NCBI RefSeq assembly: GCF_018390515.1
Contig: NZ_JAHBBK010000002.1
Coordinates: 415,743 to 479,742, forward strand
DNA from: Mucilaginibacter sp. Bleaf8
GTDB lineage: Bacteria; Bacteroidota; Bacteroidia; Sphingobacteriales; Sphingobacteriaceae
DNA length: 64,000 bases
Reading direction: 5' to 3'
This document shows positions 23,591 through 31,846 of the stretch, one piece after another (the first letter of the stretch is position 1; each line of letters opens with the position of its first letter). The position numbers and the translations under genes were made by a program. The notes under the pieces were generated by a model. The model saw only the letters and a list, made by a program, of their open reading frames with translations. It did not search any database and was not told the origin of the DNA.

Positions 23591-25882
23591 ATGACCTTGA
23601 AATCTATACAAAGTAAATTAGCTATGCTGTCGGTAACGGCGGCTTCGGTGGTTGGTTTGTCGTTGCCCAAAACGGGTTACAGCCAGCAGCGCCCGGCGGC
23701 AAGCCTTACCAAATATGTAAACCCATTTATTGGTACCGGCTTTCATGGCCACGTATTTATGGGTGCCAATGTGCCTTTTGGGGCGGTACAACTGGGGCCA
23801 AGCAACATATCAGAAGGATGGGACTGGTGCTCGGGCTACCATATTTCAGACTCTACCATTGTAGGCTTTCAACACACGCACCTGAGTGGAACCGGTATCG
23901 GTGACCTGGGCGATATATCCTTGATGCCAACCACCGGCCCGGTTAAAACTATGAAGGGTAGCCTCAAAAATATGGAGAGCGGCTACGTATCAAAATTCAG
24001 CCACCGGGAAGAAGTTGCCCGGCCGGGCTTTTATTCGGTAAAACTGAAAAGGTATGATATCGGCGTACGGCTAACCACAACGCAGCGCGTGGGCTTGCAT
24101 GAATATACTTTCCCTAAAACTGATCAAGCGCATGTGGTGATTGATTTACAGGAAGGTTTAGGCTGGGATGCACCGGCCAAAACATACCTGCACCAGGTGG
24201 ATGATCATACCGTAGCCGGATACCGTTTTTCAAAAGGCTGGGCACCCGATCAGCGCATTTATTTTACTGCGGTGTTTTCCAAATCCATCAAAAGCTTTGC
24301 CGTGTATGATACCACAGCCGTAAAACCCGGAACGGCTTTAGAAGCTCGAAAAGCAAAAGGGGTAATCAGCTTTGCAACTACTGCAGGTGAAAAGGTATTT
24401 GTAAAAGTTGGTATATCGCCGGTAAGCGAAGCCAATGCTATGGGCAATATACAGGCAGAGCTACCGGGCTGGAACTTTGATAGTACTGCTGCTGCCGCTG
24501 ATGCAGCCTGGAACAAAGAGTTGCAGAAAGTGCAGTTGAAAGCATCTGACGAGACAAAGAAGACGATCTTTTATACAGCAATGTATCATACCATGATCGC
24601 CCCATCGGTGTTTAATGATCATAACGGCGATTATTGGGGAACTGATAAGAAAGTACATCTCAACGCTAATTTTACCAATTTAACTACTTTCTCATTGTGG
24701 GATACTTACCGGGCTGCACACCCCATGTATACCCTGCTGCAACCGGAGCGTGTGAATGATATGATCAATACCATGCTGGCCGTTTATCAGCAACAGGGCA
24801 GCTTGCCTATGTGGCACCTGATGGGTAATGATAATTATTGTATGGTGGGTTATAGCGCTGTACCGGTAATAGCCGATGCAATATTAAAAAGCTACAAAGG
24901 CTTTGACCTGAACCTGGCTTACGAAGCCATGAAAAAAACAGCCATGCGCGATACATTAGGTATAAACTATGTAAAACAATTAGGATATATCCCGGCTGAT
25001 AGCATTGCGCAATCTGTATCTATGGGTATGGAGTATGCGGTTGATGACTGGTGCCTGGCGCAGGTTGCCAAAAAGATGGGCAAGCAAGCAGATTATACTT
25101 ATTTCAATAAAAGAGGGCAGAACTATAAAAATTATTACGATCCTAAGGCCGGGTTTATGCGCGGACGCCTGTCGGCCAATGCATGGCGTACACCTTACAG
25201 CCCGTTCATTTCCATACACGAGCATGGTGACTTTACCGAGGGTAACGGCTGGCAATACACCTGGCTGGTACCGCAGGATGTGGAGGGCTTGATTAAACTT
25301 TTGGGTGGCGAAAAGCGCTTCACGCAAAAGCTGGATTCCTTATTTATTGCTGAAGGTGATATGGGTAAGGAAAAGTCACCGGATATTTCTGGTTTGATTG
25401 GCCAGTACGCGCATGGTAATGAGCCAAGCCACCACATTACTTACCTTTATGCTTACGCCGGGCAGCCCTGGAAAACTGCTGAAAAGGTACGGTTCATTTT
25501 AAATAATTTTTATACCAACAAAACGGATGGTATTATTGGTAATGAAGATGTAGGCCAGATGTCGTCATGGTATGTGTTGTCGGCTTTGGGCTTTTACCCG
25601 GTAAATCCGGCCAACGGCAATTATGTATTTGGCAGCCCATTGTTTGATGAGGCGACAATCCAATTGCCTGGAGGTAAAAATATGCGCCTGGTAGCCCGTA
25701 ATAACAGCGATAAAAATATCTATATTCAGCGTGTTACATTAAACGGTAAAAGCTATACCAAATCATACATCACCCATGCTGATTTAGTAAAGGGTGGAGA
25801 ACTGGTGTTTGAGATGGGAAGTAAGCCTAACTTGAATTGGGGTAAGTTACAACAAGACCGCCCGTACTCAGCCAAACCGTAA
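23591..25882 (+). CDS. GH92 exo-acting alpha-mannosidase
   Basis: Exported, calcium-dependent inverting alpha-mannosidase, 763 residues. Signal peptide to about residue 31. The N-terminal beta-sandwich has the family hallmark YVNPFIGTG...GANVPFGAVQLGPSN, and the (alpha/alpha)6 catalytic domain has LWDTYRAAHPMYTL, GNEPSHHITYLYAYAG with the likely acid Glu, and GNEDVGQMSSWYVLSALGFYP with the base Asp. Members usually cleave alpha-1,2- or alpha-1,3-mannose; the exact linkage is not predictable here. With GH125 it gives the operon a complete alpha-mannose trimming capacity. Confidence 0.95.
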   Translation: MTLKSIQSKLAMLSVTAASVVGLSLPKTGYSQQRPAASLTKYVNPFIGTGFHGHVFMGANVPFGAVQLGPSNISEGWDWCSGYHISDSTIVGFQHTHLSGTGIGDLGDISLMPTTGPVKTMKGSLKNMESGYVSKFSHREEVARPGFYSVKLKRYDIGVRLTTTQRVGLHEYTFPKTDQAHVVIDLQEGLGWDAPAKTYLHQVDDHTVAGYRFSKGWAPDQRIYFTAVFSKSIKSFAVYDTTAVKPGTALEARKAKGVISFATTAGEKVFVKVGISPVSEANAMGNIQAELPGWNFDSTAAAADAAWNKELQKVQLKASDETKKTIFYTAMYHTMIAPSVFNDHNGDYWGTDKKVHLNANFTNLTTFSLWDTYRAAHPMYTLLQPERVNDMINTMLAVYQQQGSLPMWHLMGNDNYCMVGYSAVPVIADAILKSYKGFDLNLAYEAMKKTAMRDTLGINYVKQLGYIPADSIAQSVSMGMEYAVDDWCLAQVAKKMGKQADYTYFNKRGQNYKNYYDPKAGFMRGRLSANAWRTPYSPFISIHEHGDFTEGNGWQYTWLVPQDVEGLIKLLGGEKRFTQKLDSLFIAEGDMGKEKSPDISGLIGQYAHGNEPSHHITYLYAYAGQPWKTAEKVRFILNNFYTNKTDGIIGNEDVGQMSSWYVLSALGFYPVNPANGNYVFGSPLFDEATIQLPGGKNMRLVARNNSDKNIYIQRVTLNGKSYTKSYITHADLVKGGELVFEMGSKPNLNWGKLQQDRPYSAKP

Positions 25883-25919
25883 TGACATTGATTAATTAAC
25901 TGAAATAATATCCATCCGC

Positions 25920-28499
25920 ATGAAAAAACTAATTGTACTGTTTACCATAATGATGGCAGCCTGTGTAAGCACTAATGCGCAGCAAAAAGCTGATACTTAT
26001 GATGCGAAAAATTTGCAGGTGCAGTGGGAATGGTTGCAAAATAATTACCAGGGCAAACAGCAGTTTAAATCGATGCTTACGTTTACCAACAATGGTCAGC
26101 AAGCCCTGCCAGCCGGCGGGTGGAAAATATATTTTAACTTTCCGAGGCAGATCGTACCGCAATCAGTTAACGGCCCGGTAAAAATTGAGCATGTAAACGG
26201 CGATTTCTTTTGTTTGTCGCCGCTAACAAGCTTTAAAGGGCTAAAGGCAAATGAGTCGGTAAAAGTTGATTTTCTGGCTGGTGCCTGGGCGGTGAACTTT
26301 ACCGACAGCCCCGACGGTTTTTATTTTGTAGATGATAAACGTCCCGAGGTGCAAACGGTAATTAGCCAGGTAAAACTGGTGCCGCCAACCAAACCGGAAC
26401 AACTGCAGCGCCTGGCTACCGATAAGGTGCCTATTGCAACACCCGAATTGGTTTATCGCCAAAACGAGCAAATTAAGGATATGCCCGAAAGCTCGCTGCC
26501 GCCAATTTTCCCTACACCGGCCAGCTATCAAAAAAACGGACAAGCGTTTAGCTTAACTGCCCATACACAGGTAACAGGCGATGCCGCTTTTGCAAAAGAA
26601 ACAGCTTATCTAAAAAAAGAACTGGCTGCTATGTTCAAGGCTTCGGCTTCGGGTACTGCGACCCAAACAAGCACTATCAGCTTGCAAAAGGATGCCGATT
26701 TACCCGCAGAAGGCTACAAGCTGGAGATAAGCCAAAATAAGATAACTATTCAGGCAAGTACAGGGGCTGGTGCGTTCTATGGAATTCAATCTTTAAAAAG
26801 CCTGTTGCCGGCAAAAGCCTGGTCGGGTAGTCTGAAAGCCATAACCGTTGCCGGTGTGTCAGTTACCGATCAGCCACGTTTTGGTTACCGCGGTTTAATG
26901 CTGGATGTAGCACGCAACTTTCATAGCAAACAACAGGTGCTAAAGGTTATCGACCTGATGGCATACTACAAACTCAATGCCCTGCATTTTCATTTGGTTG
27001 ATGATGAAGGCTGGCGTTTGGAGATACCTGCCCTGCCGGAACTAACACAGGTAGGTTCGCAGCGTGGGCACACACAAACCAATACGGATCATTTGCAGCC
27101 GGCTTACGGTTCTGGTCCGAGTGTGCGTAACCTCTATGGAAGTGGTTACTATACCAAAGCCGATTATGTAGAGATATTGAAATATGCTACCGAGCGTCAT
27201 GTTACGGTTATACCTGAAATTGAAACGCCGGGTCATGCCCGTGCAGCTATTAAATCGATGGATGCCCGTTACAATCGCTTGCTTAAAGCCGGGCAAAAGG
27301 CTGAGGCAGAAAAATATCTGCTGCGCGATTTGAATGATCGTTCGGCTTACAGTTCGGTGCAACACTGGAACGATAACGTAATGGATGTATCTCTGCCATC
27401 AACCTATAACTTTATCAGCACCGTGGCCGATGAAGTAGTTAAGATGTACCGCGAAGCAGGCGCACCTTTGCAAACCATTCACTTTGGTGGCGACGAGGTG
27501 CCGGCCGGCGTGTGGGAAAAATCGCCATCGGTACAAAAACTTTACGCCAGCAATGCAAATATTAAAAATGCCGACGACCTGTGGGTTTACTATTATACCA
27601 ATGTAAATCGCATACTCAAGGAGCGTAACCTGTATGTGTCGGCCTGGGAAGAAGCCGGGATGAAAAAGGTAGCAGAAGGCGCTACTAAAAAACAAGTGCC
27701 TAATCCGGATTTCGCCCGCGAAAATATGCACCTGTATGTATGGAACAACGTGATAGGCTGGGGAGCAGAGGATTTGGCTTACCGCTTAGCCAATAACGGT
27801 TTCCCGGTAATTTTATCCTGTGTAAGTAACCTGTATTTTGATTTGGCTTATCAGAAAGATTACCTGGAGCCAGGCTTTTACTGGGGTGGCTTTTTAGATG
27901 TAGATAAGCCGTTCAAGTTCATTCCGTATAACTATCTAAAAAACGCTAATGAAAATGTTTTAGGCAGTGTAATGCCTGCATCGGCACTTAATAAAAAAGA
28001 GGCTTTGACAGAACAGGGCAAAACCAATATTGTAGGAATACAGGCGCAGCTATGGAGCGAAACAGCACGCGGCCCGGCCCGTATGGAATATATGCTGTTA
28101 CCCAAACTGCTTGGCCTGGCAGAGAGGGCTTGGGCACCTGATCCAGAATGGGCTAGCCAAACTGATAGCGCTCAAAGTAATGCCTTTTATCAAGCCAGCT
28201 GGGCTCAGTTCTGCAATGTAATGGGTAAAAAAGAGTTGCCTAAATTGAGTTACATGAATAAGGGCTACCAATACCGTATACCTACCGCTGGTGTTGTGGT
28301 TGATGGTGGAATGGTGAAAGCAAATGTACAGTTGCCAGGCTTTACTATCCGTTACACAACTGATGGCAGCGAGCCTACAGCCACAAGCCCCGTATATCAT
28401 GAACCTTTAAAGACGAATGGTGTGTTGAACTTTAAAGTATTTAATACTGCAGGCAGGGGAGGCCGTACGGTAACAGTTAATAACGGCAATACCTTATAA
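25920..28499 (+). CDS. GH20 beta-N-acetylhexosaminidase with N-terminal CHB_HEX domain
   Basis: Second GH20 enzyme, 859 residues, built differently from the first. A cellulose/chitobiase-type binding domain (CHB_HEX-like, about 25-155) precedes the GH20b domain (about 195-310) and the catalytic barrel (about 320-770). The barrel carries RGLMLDVARNFHSKQQ, HFHLVDDEGWRLE, PEIETPGHARAAI and the catalytic D525-E526 in HFGGDEVPAG. A chitobiase-C-like tail (TIRYTTDGSEPTATSP) closes it. The N-terminus could be cleaved by signal peptidase I (TNA/QQ) or be lipidated at Cys15 (MAAC is a poor lipobox). The architecture resembles the chitobiase branch. Last gene of the operon, followed by a strong terminator. 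Confidence 0.94.
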   Translation: MKKLIVLFTIMMAACVSTNAQQKADTYDAKNLQVQWEWLQNNYQGKQQFKSMLTFTNNGQQALPAGGWKIYFNFPRQIVPQSVNGPVKIEHVNGDFFCLSPLTSFKGLKANESVKVDFLAGAWAVNFTDSPDGFYFVDDKRPEVQTVISQVKLVPPTKPEQLQRLATDKVPIATPELVYRQNEQIKDMPESSLPPIFPTPASYQKNGQAFSLTAHTQVTGDAAFAKETAYLKKELAAMFKASASGTATQTSTISLQKDADLPAEGYKLEISQNKITIQASTGAGAFYGIQSLKSLLPAKAWSGSLKAITVAGVSVTDQPRFGYRGLMLDVARNFHSKQQVLKVIDLMAYYKLNALHFHLVDDEGWRLEIPALPELTQVGSQRGHTQTNTDHLQPAYGSGPSVRNLYGSGYYTKADYVEILKYATERHVTVIPEIETPGHARAAIKSMDARYNRLLKAGQKAEAEKYLLRDLNDRSAYSSVQHWNDNVMDVSLPSTYNFISTVADEVVKMYREAGAPLQTIHFGGDEVPAGVWEKSPSVQKLYASNANIKNADDLWVYYYTNVNRILKERNLYVSAWEEAGMKKVAEGATKKQVPNPDFARENMHLYVWNNVIGWGAEDLAYRLANNGFPVILSCVSNLYFDLAYQKDYLEPGFYWGGFLDVDKPFKFIPYNYLKNANENVLGSVMPASALNKKEALTEQGKTNIVGIQAQLWSETARGPARMEYMLLPKLLGLAERAWAPDPEWASQTDSAQSNAFYQASWAQFCNVMGKKELPKLSYMNKGYQYRIPTAGVVVDGGMVKANVQLPGFTIRYTTDGSEPTATSPVYHEPLKTNGVLNFKVFNTAGRGGRTVTVNNGNTL

Positions 28500-28522
28500 T
28501 AACCTTTTAAGTAGAAAGTAGC

Positions 28523-28566
28523 TATATAAAAGAAGCCGATTCAATTGAGCCGGCTTCTTTTATATA
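28523..28566. terminator. Bidirectional intrinsic terminator between converging operons
   Basis: A 16-bp perfect stem: 28523-28538 (ending AAGAAGCCG) pairs with 28551-28566 (starting CGGCTTCTT), with a 12-nt loop. A-rich and T-rich outer arms give U-tracts in both directions. It lies 23 bp after the GH20 stop and 17 bp from the stop of the minus-strand oxidoreductase, so it can end both transcripts. Confidence 0.9.
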
Positions 28567-28583
28567 TATATGGATTATATAAG

Positions 28584-29489
28584 CTAATCAGCTTCATTGA
28601 TTATTTCATGGTTAATCATGGCACCTGCCATACCACCTGCTGCAACCGCGGCAGCAACCGCTCGCATGGGCGTACTATTATCACCTGCCGCATATATGCC
28701 GGCAACGGTAGTTCGTTTAACCTCATCTACCTTAAGGTAGCCTTGTTCGTTAAGCTCACAGCCTAATAGTGCCGGTAACTGGCTATGCTGCTCAAACCGC
28801 AGGCGTGCATATAAAGCATCAAGCTTTTGCGTAGTACCATCAGCAAATACAATGGCTTTCAAATACCCGTTTTCGTGCTTTAAAGCTTTAATTGGGTGTT
28901 CAACAATGCGGATTTTGCGGTTTAAAGTAGCCTGGCGTTTTTCGGCCGATAAAGTAGCCGGTCCGTTAGTGAACAAAGTGATATCCTTGCTCCAGTTACG
29001 AATAAATTCACTAAAATCGGCACCAACGTCGCCGTTCATTAATATACCCGTTGCCTGATTGCGGTACTCGTAACCATGGCAGTACGGGCAGTGAATAACC
29101 GATTTTCCCCAGCATTTAGTAAAGCCGTCAATGTTAGGCATGATATCTTTAATGCCGGTTGCAAACAGTAGTTTTTTTGCATGGTAGGTTTGGGATTGTT
29201 CATCTACCGTAACTTCAAAATGGTTGTTGCTGCCTACAACGTGGCTCACCCATCCTGTCATGAATTTTACGGTTGGATAGGCTAATACTTCGTTTAATGC
29301 CACTTCCATGATCTCCGCAGGTTTCCAGCCATCATGAGTTAAAAAATTATGCGAATGCGGTGTTGGCTTGTTGCATGGATTGCCACTATCAATAATCAGC
29401 ACATTTTTCATGGCCCGGCCCAGGCTCATTCCGGCTGACAAACCCGCGCTGCTGCCGCCAATAATTATAACGTCAAATGTATTTTCCAT
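28584..29489 (-). CDS. Thioredoxin-reductase-like FAD/NAD(P) oxidoreductase (GliT-like CPYC motif)
   Basis: Cytoplasmic flavoprotein disulfide oxidoreductase, 301 residues. The N-terminal FAD-binding motif is IIIGGSSAGLSAG (about 8-20), the redox-active pair is in HCPYCHGYEYRN (C134, C137), and the C-terminal FAD motif is GIYAAGDNSTPMRAVAAAVAAGG. The CPYCHGYE form is closer to GliT-like thiol oxidoreductases than to housekeeping TrxB (CxxCDG). The NADPH-domain Rossmann motif GxGxxA is poorly kept (GILMNGDVGADF). It may oxidise or reduce a small dithiol instead of thioredoxin. The gene follows the TetR regulator by 32 bp, so that regulator probably controls it. Confidence 0.85.
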   Translation of the reverse strand: MENTFDVIIIGGSSAGLSAGMSLGRAMKNVLIIDSGNPCNKPTPHSHNFLTHDGWKPAEIMEVALNEVLAYPTVKFMTGWVSHVVGSNNHFEVTVDEQSQTYHAKKLLFATGIKDIMPNIDGFTKCWGKSVIHCPYCHGYEYRNQATGILMNGDVGADFSEFIRNWSKDITLFTNGPATLSAEKRQATLNRKIRIVEHPIKALKHENGYLKAIVFADGTTQKLDALYARLRFEQHSQLPALLGCELNEQGYLKVDEVKRTTVAGIYAAGDNSTPMRAVAAAVAAGGMAGAMINHEIINEAD

Positions 29490-29521
29490 AACTCTTTAAA
29501 TGAAAGTTTTAAGGCTGTTGA

Positions 29522-30088
29522 TTAAGATTTAAGTTCGATACCTATACTCCGGCTAAAAGAAAACCAAGCAAACTTTTTGATATCATTGGGAGCAACGTTC
29601 CCGGAATTGAAGGCGTTTATAGTAGTGTTTGTCATGCCGCTTAGTAATTCTAAAATCCAGGCCGGTGTAAGCTGATCACTAATTTGCCCCTGCTTTTGTA
29701 ATTGCATAATAAGTGCAAGCCACTTGTTGGTGATTGTTTCCATGTCCTGCGCGTTGGTGTTATCAGGTACTTGCTGAATACCTTCACGCTGGTATAACTT
29801 ATTCAGAAAAGCATATTTGCTGCCGCAATCAATAGCGGCATATAGCATGTTTTCTAATTGCTTAAGTGGGTCGGTACTGCTATCGTGGGCGGCAAGAATT
29901 GTTACTTTGCATTTGCTCATCATTTCCTGTTTGCAGTTATCTAACAATGCCAGCCGATCCTTGAAATAACGATGCAAGGTACGGCGTGTAACGCCCGCCC
30001 TTAAGGCAACAGTTTCTAAGTTTGCTGATAAATCATCATTAAAAACAGCAATAGCCGTGTTAACTATATTTTGCGCTGTAGTTTCCAT
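29522..30088 (-). CDS. TetR/AcrR-family transcriptional regulator
   Basis: One-component regulator. The start is set at ATG 30088 (METTAQNIVNTAIAVF), giving 188 residues. An upstream extension to 30154 is possible but would add a non-family tail and read through the candidate operator. The N-terminal HTH has VALRAGVTRRTLHRYFKDRLALLDNC (split over about residues 24-50), typical of TetR proteins. The C-terminal helical ligand domain is unspecific. It is co-directional with the flavoprotein gene downstream and probably autoregulated through the inverted repeat immediately upstream. Confidence 0.85.
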   Translation of the reverse strand: METTAQNIVNTAIAVFNDDLSANLETVALRAGVTRRTLHRYFKDRLALLDNCKQEMMSKCKVTILAAHDSSTDPLKQLENMLYAAIDCGSKYAFLNKLYQREGIQQVPDNTNAQDMETITNKWLALIMQLQKQGQISDQLTPAWILELLSGMTNTTINAFNSGNVAPNDIKKFAWFSFSRSIGIELKS

Positions 30089-30112
30089 GACGCAAACATA
30101 TGTACTATTTCT

Positions 30113-30161
30113 CAAAAATGGGACATTTTTGTTATGTCTTGACTTTATCGTCACATTTTTG
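30113..30161. promoter_or_regulatory. Candidate TetR operator: CAAAAATG / CATTTTTG repeats
   Basis: CAAAAATG (30113-30120), GGA, CATTTTTG (30124-30131) form a perfect 8-bp inverted repeat. A third half-site CATTTTTG lies at 30154-30161, 30 bp from the second. The cluster lies 25-73 bp upstream of the TetR start and between it and the divergent lipoprotein gene at 30238, so one regulator could control both directions. A TATGTTTG box on the minus strand at 30093-30100 may be the -7 element of the TetR gene, implying a very short leader. Confidence 0.5.
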
Positions 30162-30237
30162 AACTACAGGAGAGAAATCAGTAATGCTGCTTTTTCAATG
30201 ATTCGATTTATATTCGGCCATCAAACTACCAACTACT

Positions 30238-30915
30238 ATGTTAAACATTAAACAACGCTACGCAACCTTAACGTTAGTTTTCATTACAGCAATTTTCCTT
30301 CTCTTCTCCTGCCAGCAACCAGCTAAAAAGAAGAGTAGCATCACCATTACATCTAAAAAAGATTCAAGCGTAAAAACAGTTGTTCAGCAAAATGCAGCTT
30401 CGGAAACAAACTCCGCTGATTTTGCCGAGGAAGATGAGTGCCCCAAAGGTGTAGCCGAACCGGTGTTGAGTAAAAAACTATTTCCTGATGCCGTATTTAA
30501 ATTAGATACCGACCGCAGGAGCGGTATTGAAACCGTTCAGATGAGCAATGGCGATAAATTAACCGTGCAGGGATCGGGGTGTGAGTACTATATGCTTACT
30601 TTCCGTTTCGAAACTTCACGTTTCTCTGCCGATACCACCAATTTGCCCTACTGGTTTGACAAGGCCGCTGTGCTGATGCGTGAACTGGACGATAAGAAAG
30701 CAATTGATTGTCCGCTTGAGATAGGCACCGGTATACATGCTTTAATCAGCAAAGTTCAAAAAAGCGGATCTTCCAAGGAGAATGGTTTACAATTGGAAGA
30801 TGAGATCGTTTACATCGGACCCGATCCGCGTCAGTTTGTAAGCGTTAATCGCATACAGCGGTTGAGCGAACAACGCTATGCTGTGGAGGTAATGTTTGGT
30901 TATGGGCCCATATAG
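30238..30915 (+). CDS. Hypothetical lipoprotein
   Basis: A 225-residue protein of unknown function. The N-terminus is a lipoprotein signal (hydrophobic 10-23, then LLFSCQQ with the lipid Cys at about 25), followed by a Lys/Ser/Thr-rich linker (30-60). The mature part contains an ECPKG segment, DRRSGIETVQMSNGDKLTVQGSGCEYYMLTFRFE, and a C-terminal VEVMFGYGPI. The pattern suggests a small beta-rich envelope domain. I recognise no family. It is divergent from the TetR gene and 99 bp from the J-domain gene. Confidence 0.8.
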   Translation: MLNIKQRYATLTLVFITAIFLLFSCQQPAKKKSSITITSKKDSSVKTVVQQNAASETNSADFAEEDECPKGVAEPVLSKKLFPDAVFKLDTDRRSGIETVQMSNGDKLTVQGSGCEYYMLTFRFETSRFSADTTNLPYWFDKAAVLMRELDDKKAIDCPLEIGTGIHALISKVQKSGSSKENGLQLEDEIVYIGPDPRQFVSVNRIQRLSEQRYAVEVMFGYGPI

Positions 30916-31014
30916 TATCCGTTAAAAATATTGCTCGTTTAGTGTTACACTTGTTAAACTAAGTGCCCAAACTTCAATCCAATTATCCAGCAAACGCTTA
31001 TAATGTAATGGATT

Positions 31015-31812
31015 ATGAAGGACTTTTACTACATCTTGGGTGTGGATGCCGATTGCTCCGCTTTTCAGCTAAAGGAGGCTTATGATAAGTTATCTCAAAA
31101 GTTTCATCCCGACCATAATCCTGATGATCCATATTTTATTAACCGGTTTCAGGATGTACGCGAGGCCTATGATGTATTGAGTGATCCTGCCAAGCGTTCC
31201 CATTATGATAAAAAGCTGAGAGCCGCTGGATTATACCGTACAAGTAAAGGGCAGCGAAAGCGGCGAAGCGTTTCTGGTACAACAATAGTAAATATACTAT
31301 TTACCATCATGCTGATAGCCATTACAGCTATTTTCGGGTCTTACGTTTTTAAGGCAATCGGCGGTTCAAAAAAAGAAGCTGTCGTAGTTAAGCAAAGCGC
31401 CAATCAGCAGGTTGCAACTTTGCCCGCAAAGCACATTAAAAAGAAGCGTCGATACAAAGTAAAGCATAACCAGGTGGTAAATACCGCCAACTTTCACAAA
31501 CCTGCAAATACGGTGGCCAGGCAAGCTGTTAAAGTTTTGCCGGCTAATGTAACAGAACCTGTGAGCATAAAGCCGCAACCAGTTGTGCCTGCAACCCGGT
31601 CAGAAGTTGCTGACTATCTTTATACCACCTACTTAAAAGGAAACGAGACCGGTGTAATCAATATGCGCGATGATAGATATTTTAACGCACAGATTGTTAA
31701 GGTGATTCCAACCAGGTCAAAAGTATGGGTGATAGAAGATGACGGCAATTATTATAAAGTACGGTTTGATAATACAGTTGGTTATGTTCCGGCTTGGACA
31801 GTTGTGAAATAG
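31015..31812 (+). CDS. Membrane-anchored J-domain protein with C-terminal SH3-like domain
   Basis: A 265-residue protein. The N-terminal J-domain (about 2-67) has the essential HPD at 31-33 and the AYDVLSDPAKRSHYD helix. A basic linker (RKRR at about 81-84), one transmembrane helix (about 91-113) and a low-complexity Lys/Val/Pro-rich stretch (about 120-200) follow. An SH3-like domain ends the protein (about 210-265, INMRDDRYFNAQIVKVIPTRSKVWVIEDDG...VGYVPAWTVVK). J-domains stimulate DnaK ATPase. Topology would put J in the cytoplasm and SH3 in the periplasm, where it might touch peptidoglycan. No zinc-finger or substrate domain of classical DnaJ is present. It is separate from the PUL genes. 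Confidence 0.88.
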   Translation: MKDFYYILGVDADCSAFQLKEAYDKLSQKFHPDHNPDDPYFINRFQDVREAYDVLSDPAKRSHYDKKLRAAGLYRTSKGQRKRRSVSGTTIVNILFTIMLIAITAIFGSYVFKAIGGSKKEAVVVKQSANQQVATLPAKHIKKKRRYKVKHNQVVNTANFHKPANTVARQAVKVLPANVTEPVSIKPQPVVPATRSEVADYLYTTYLKGNETGVINMRDDRYFNAQIVKVIPTRSKVWVIEDDGNYYKVRFDNTVGYVPAWTVVK

Positions 31813-31846
31813 CGATCGTAAGAGATTTTTATACTTACATACCGTC

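Noticed and set aside
30089..30154. N-terminal extension of the TetR gene
   Set aside because: It would translate through the inverted repeat and add residues atypical of the family; ATG 30088 starts a normal TetR helix.
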